A stretch of DNA of 36,744 bases from an uncultured Fimbriimonadaceae bacterium. GTDB lineage: Bacteria; Armatimonadota; Fimbriimonadia; Fimbriimonadales; Fimbriimonadaceae. The stretch is taken from the NCBI GenBank assembly GCA_937961665.1, contig CALGMO010000015.1, positions 1 to 36,744 of the forward strand. The letters run 5' to 3'. Under the pieces are notes generated by a model, which saw only the letters and a program-made list of their open reading frames with translations, was not told the origin of the DNA and searched no databases. The position numbers and the translations under genes are program-made. Shown here piece after piece: positions 34,447 to 36,744 of the stretch (positions are counted from its first letter, which is position 1; each line of letters opens with the position of its first letter).

Positions 34447-35991
34447 TCAGTCGCGCAGTGCCTTGGCCGCCTCGGCTTCGCCCTCGCCGTCGGCGCCGTC
34501 CCGACCGTCCGGATCGCTCAGGTCCGGGTTGAGCCGCTGCAGGATGCAGCAGGTGAGCGCGTCGCCCGACACGTTCACCACCGTCCTCATCATGTCGAGG
34601 GGGCGGTCGATCGCCCAAAGCAGCGGCAGCTTCGAGGTCGGCAGTCCGACCGCGCTGAGAACCAGAACCATGGTCACTAGGCCCGCGCTGGGGATGCCGG
34701 CCGCCCCCATGGCCGCCAAGACGCTCGTCAGCGCCACCAGAATCTGGGTCCCGATGCCGAAGTCGAACCCGAACGCCTGGGCGAAGAACATCGCTGCGAC
34801 GGCCTCGAACAGCGCCGTGCCGTCCATGTTCAGAGTCGCCCCCACCGGCAGAACGAACGCGCTGATGCGCCTCGGCAGACCCATCTCCTCCGCGCACCGC
34901 AGGGTCACCGGCAGAGTCGCGCTGGAGCTGTTCGTGCCGAAGGCTGTCGCAAGAGCCGGACCCATGCGCTGGAGGAACCGGATAGGGCTCACCCTCGCCA
35001 CGATGGCCAGGATGGCCAGCTGGAAGGCGAAGTGAGCGGCCAGTCCCATCGTAACGGTCAGTGCGAAGAGGCCGAGGCTCCGAAGGAGGGGGCCAAGGAA
35101 CGACGGCTCCTGGGTCGCGACCGTGTGGGCGACCAGAGCGAAGATGCCGAACGGCGCCAGGACCATCACCCACCCGACCATCACGGCCACGGCATCGTTG
35201 AGGCTCTGGAAGAAGCCGAGCACGGGCGCGGCCCGCCGAGGCCCGATCTGGAGCAGCGCCACCGCGAGCAGGATCACGAAGAAGAGGATCCCGACGACGT
35301 CCAGCTCGGCGATCGCCTTGACGGGGTTGGTCGGCACGACCCTTAGGATCAGCTCGGAGACGCTCTGTCCGTCGGCGGCGCCCTCTCCGTCGACCAGCCA
35401 TTGGCCCCGCAGGCCGGCGCCCGGCTTCACGACGTTCACCGCGATGAGGCCGATGGCCACCGCGACCACCATCGTTCCCACCATCCAGAAGGATGCCTGA
35501 AACCCGAGCCGTCCCAAGCGGCTGATGCTGCCCAGCGACGCGATGCCTACGAGCACCGTGACCAGCAGCAGCGGCACCACGAGCATCCGCAGCAGGCGCA
35601 GGAACAGCTGGCCGGCCACGTGCAGGACCTCGACCGGCCAAGGTCTCACCGAGACTTCGCCCCGGGCGACAACCCGCGCCGAGGGGATCGCGATTGCGGT
35701 TGCCTCCGCGACCGCCTTGCGGAATCCCTCGACGGGCATGCCCAGGGCCTTCATCTCGGGCGGCAGGCCGTTCAGGGGCGGCTCGGCCTTCACTCTGGCG
35801 GCGTCGCCTCCCGACGGAGAGGCCTCGAAGGTCAGGGTGTGGGTACGCCCGGTCGCCGTGGTGAGCTCCACCCGATCGTCGGGCTGAAGGCCCGTAGGCA
35901 GCCCAACGAGGAGCGCGCCGCCCACCACGCAACCCAGAACGATGCCGAGAAGCACCCGCAGCCCGAACCGGCGGTTGACGATTCCGTCCAT
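34447..35991 (-). CDS. Dicarboxylate/amino acid:cation symporter (DAACS family)
   Basis: A 514-aa inner-membrane transporter of the SDF/GltP family, importing glutamate, aspartate or C4-dicarboxylates with Na+ or H+. The serine-rich hairpin (GTNSSSATLP, Ser 355-357), the cation-binding NMDGT at 388-392, hairpin 2 (AAMGAAGIPSAGL) and the substrate-binding DRPLDMMRTVVNVSGD (462-477) are all present. Members usually have about 420-440 residues. The excess is an unusual hydrophilic segment of about 85 residues (about 35-120) between helices 1 and 2, which faces outside the cell. The start at 35991 is chosen because helix 1 begins right after it; the frame continues upstream through repeats. No good ribosome binding site is visible. 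Confidence 0.93.
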   Translation of the reverse strand: MDGIVNRRFGLRVLLGIVLGCVVGGALLVGLPTGLQPDDRVELTTATGRTHTLTFEASPSGGDAARVKAEPPLNGLPPEMKALGMPVEGFRKAVAEATAIAIPSARVVARGEVSVRPWPVEVLHVAGQLFLRLLRMLVVPLLLVTVLVGIASLGSISRLGRLGFQASFWMVGTMVVAVAIGLIAVNVVKPGAGLRGQWLVDGEGAADGQSVSELILRVVPTNPVKAIAELDVVGILFFVILLAVALLQIGPRRAAPVLGFFQSLNDAVAVMVGWVMVLAPFGIFALVAHTVATQEPSFLGPLLRSLGLFALTVTMGLAAHFAFQLAILAIVARVSPIRFLQRMGPALATAFGTNSSSATLPVTLRCAEEMGLPRRISAFVLPVGATLNMDGTALFEAVAAMFFAQAFGFDFGIGTQILVALTSVLAAMGAAGIPSAGLVTMVLVLSAVGLPTSKLPLLWAIDRPLDMMRTVVNVSGDALTCCILQRLNPDLSDPDGRDGADGEGEAEAAKALRD

Positions 35992-36124
35992 TCCAGGCGG
36001 GATACCCCACGCCGGTCGGCCTCCGGAGGGTCTCGTCCGCTCCCCCAAGCTGGCAGGCTCACCCTCCCACGGGCCGAGCACCCGCTCGCCCACGAGAGGC
36101 ACCGGCGGGAACGGCTTCGCCCCC
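35992..36124. other. Upstream region of the symporter gene
   Basis: A short GC-rich stretch with no clear promoter on the minus strand. It leads directly into the 73-base repeat. Frames through it on both strands show no domain. Confidence 0.4.
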
Positions 36125-36233
36125 CCATGCAGCAGGGCTTCCCAGCTGCCTGGTCGCCCAAACGAAAAAGGTTGACGCCCCGGAAGACCAGGGCATCCCA
36201 TCCAACAGGGCTCTCCAGCTGTCTGGTCGCCCA
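36125..36233. repeat. 73-base-period repeat, two copies of a 36-base motif
   Basis: The 36-base segments 36125-36160 and 36198-36233 match at 31 of 36 positions by eye, including CAGGGCT and CTGGTCGCCCA. Their spacing (73) is close to the 72-base period of the repeat at 534-703, and on the minus strand both families carry a GAAG-CCT-CT-CA-GG-like stretch; whether they are related is uncertain. The intervening bases include an AT-rich AAACGAAAAAGG. Confidence 0.75.
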
Positions 36234-36239
36234 TACGGC

Positions 36240-36504
36240 CCGCACCCTCGCGCCGGCGGACGATCTGGGCCAGCCGGACCGCTGGGCGAATCGGGCGCTG
36301 GGCGCCGAGACGATCGTCTGGCCGGGGCAGGGGACGGCCGAGCGACTCCGCAACGCCATTCAGCCTCCGAGCGGGATGGGCATCCCCGATCCGGCGGAGA
36401 CGGAGCGCCTGGCGCAGGAGCACCTGGCCTGGTGGCGGCGGTCGGGCCGGCCTCTGTCCGGCCGGGAGCTGCGTTCCGCCGTGCTGCGCCTGCTCTCGCG
36501 CTGA
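36240..36504 (+). pseudogene. C-terminal gene fragment of unknown function
   Basis: A + strand frame of about 88 codons ending in TGA at 36502-36504. It has strongly coding-like base use (G or C in nearly every third position) and a plausible protein C-terminus (IVWPGQGTAERLRNAIQ, then a helical AQEHLAWWRRSGRPL segment). No start codon or ribosome binding site lies between the repeat at 36125-36233 and the first Met, which is already deep in the sequence. I read it as the end of a gene whose front was replaced by the repeat. The family is not recognised. Confidence 0.4.
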
Positions 36505-36578
36505 CGGCGGCGCCCTTGGCCGGTGCCGGCCCCCCCCGCGCCCGTCGCCTACGGCCGCGGGCAATCCTCCCTCCCGAT

Positions 36579-36603
36579 CCCCCTCCCGCAAGGCGGGAGG
36601 GGG
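36579..36603. repeat. Perfect GC hairpin, REP-like
   Basis: CCCCCTCCCGC (36579-36589) and GCGGGAGGGGG (36593-36603) pair along 11 bases around a three-base loop. Elements of this shape are common dispersed extragenic palindromes in GC-rich genomes. It may also act as a terminator for the gene fragment upstream. Confidence 0.7.
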
Positions 36604-36638
36604 AGGGGCGATGGTGGAATCCCGCTACCCTTCACCTC

Positions 36639-36669
36639 CACCCTCCGCCCTCGGAGAGGCAGGAGGGTG
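36639..36669. repeat. Second GC hairpin
   Basis: CACCCTCC (36639-36646) and GGAGGGTG (36662-36669) pair perfectly around a 15-base loop. It lies 35 bases after the first hairpin and looks like part of the same kind of extragenic repeat cluster. Confidence 0.5.
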
Positions 36670-36744
36670 TGGGGCCGCCGCCCTCGGGGGGATCATTGAG
36701 GCAGGGCGGTCTCGGTTGAAGGCCGAACACGCACGAAGCAGCGG

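Larger units (their letters stand above)
36505..36744. other. Repeat-rich spacer at the window end
   Basis: About 240 bases without a gene. It holds the two GC-rich hairpins at 36579-36603 and 36639-36669, listed separately. Confidence 0.5.

Overview
The window is GC-rich bacterial chromosome. A prepilin-type protein with a C-terminal (H/N)xxFxDGH signature inside a sugar-uptake operon, NPCBM/GH30 and DUF5060/DUF4038 glycoside hydrolases, a DUF4139 protein and a DAACS symporter together suggest Armatimonadota (Fimbriimonadia-like). That assignment is inferred from gene content only; no marker gene that would settle it is present.

Layout. (1) 1-2536: tRNA-Lys(CTT), a spacer with a 72-bp tandem repeat, then purE-purK with overlapping stop and start. 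(2) 3345-8998: five + strand genes, each apparently with its own signals: a glycine-rich lipoprotein, a DUF4139 protein, thioredoxin, a DUF5060/DUF4038 glycoside hydrolase and a fatty-acid desaturase. (3) 9514-20480: an 11-kb three-gene operon of very large proteins that looks like anti-phage defence. Gene 1 carries NERD nuclease, pseudokinase, Ser/Thr kinase and P-loop ATPase domains; gene 2 is a low-GC protein of unknown function; gene 3 is a 1687-aa HerA-like ATPase with an internal PD-(D/E)XK-type site. (4) 21104-22159: a class C beta-lactamase-like serine hydrolase with an apparently leaderless start. (5) 22208-29366: a carbohydrate operon of a LacI regulator (two palindromic operators over its own promoter), a pseudopilin, a small membrane protein, an ABC solute-binding protein, two permeases and an NPCBM-GH30 glycosidase. 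No ABC ATPase is present, so one must be shared from elsewhere. (6) 29390-36744: a truncated BNR/sialidase-like remnant, a 1277-aa secreted protein of unknown function, a dicarboxylate/amino-acid:cation symporter with an extra extracytoplasmic insert, and a repeat-rich end with a gene fragment.

The strongest candidate for an unusual system is region 3. Its gene order and domains match, from memory of the families, the kinase (MAD6), MAD7 and ATP-binding (MAD8) part of the methylation-associated defence system. They also recall PglW of BREX type 2 and DptF/G/H of the Dnd systems. No DNA methyltransferase, phosphorothioation gene, PglX, PglZ or integrase accompanies it here. The middle gene is clearly lower in GC than its neighbours over most of its length and returns to host-like GC near its 3' end, which suggests a swapped module.
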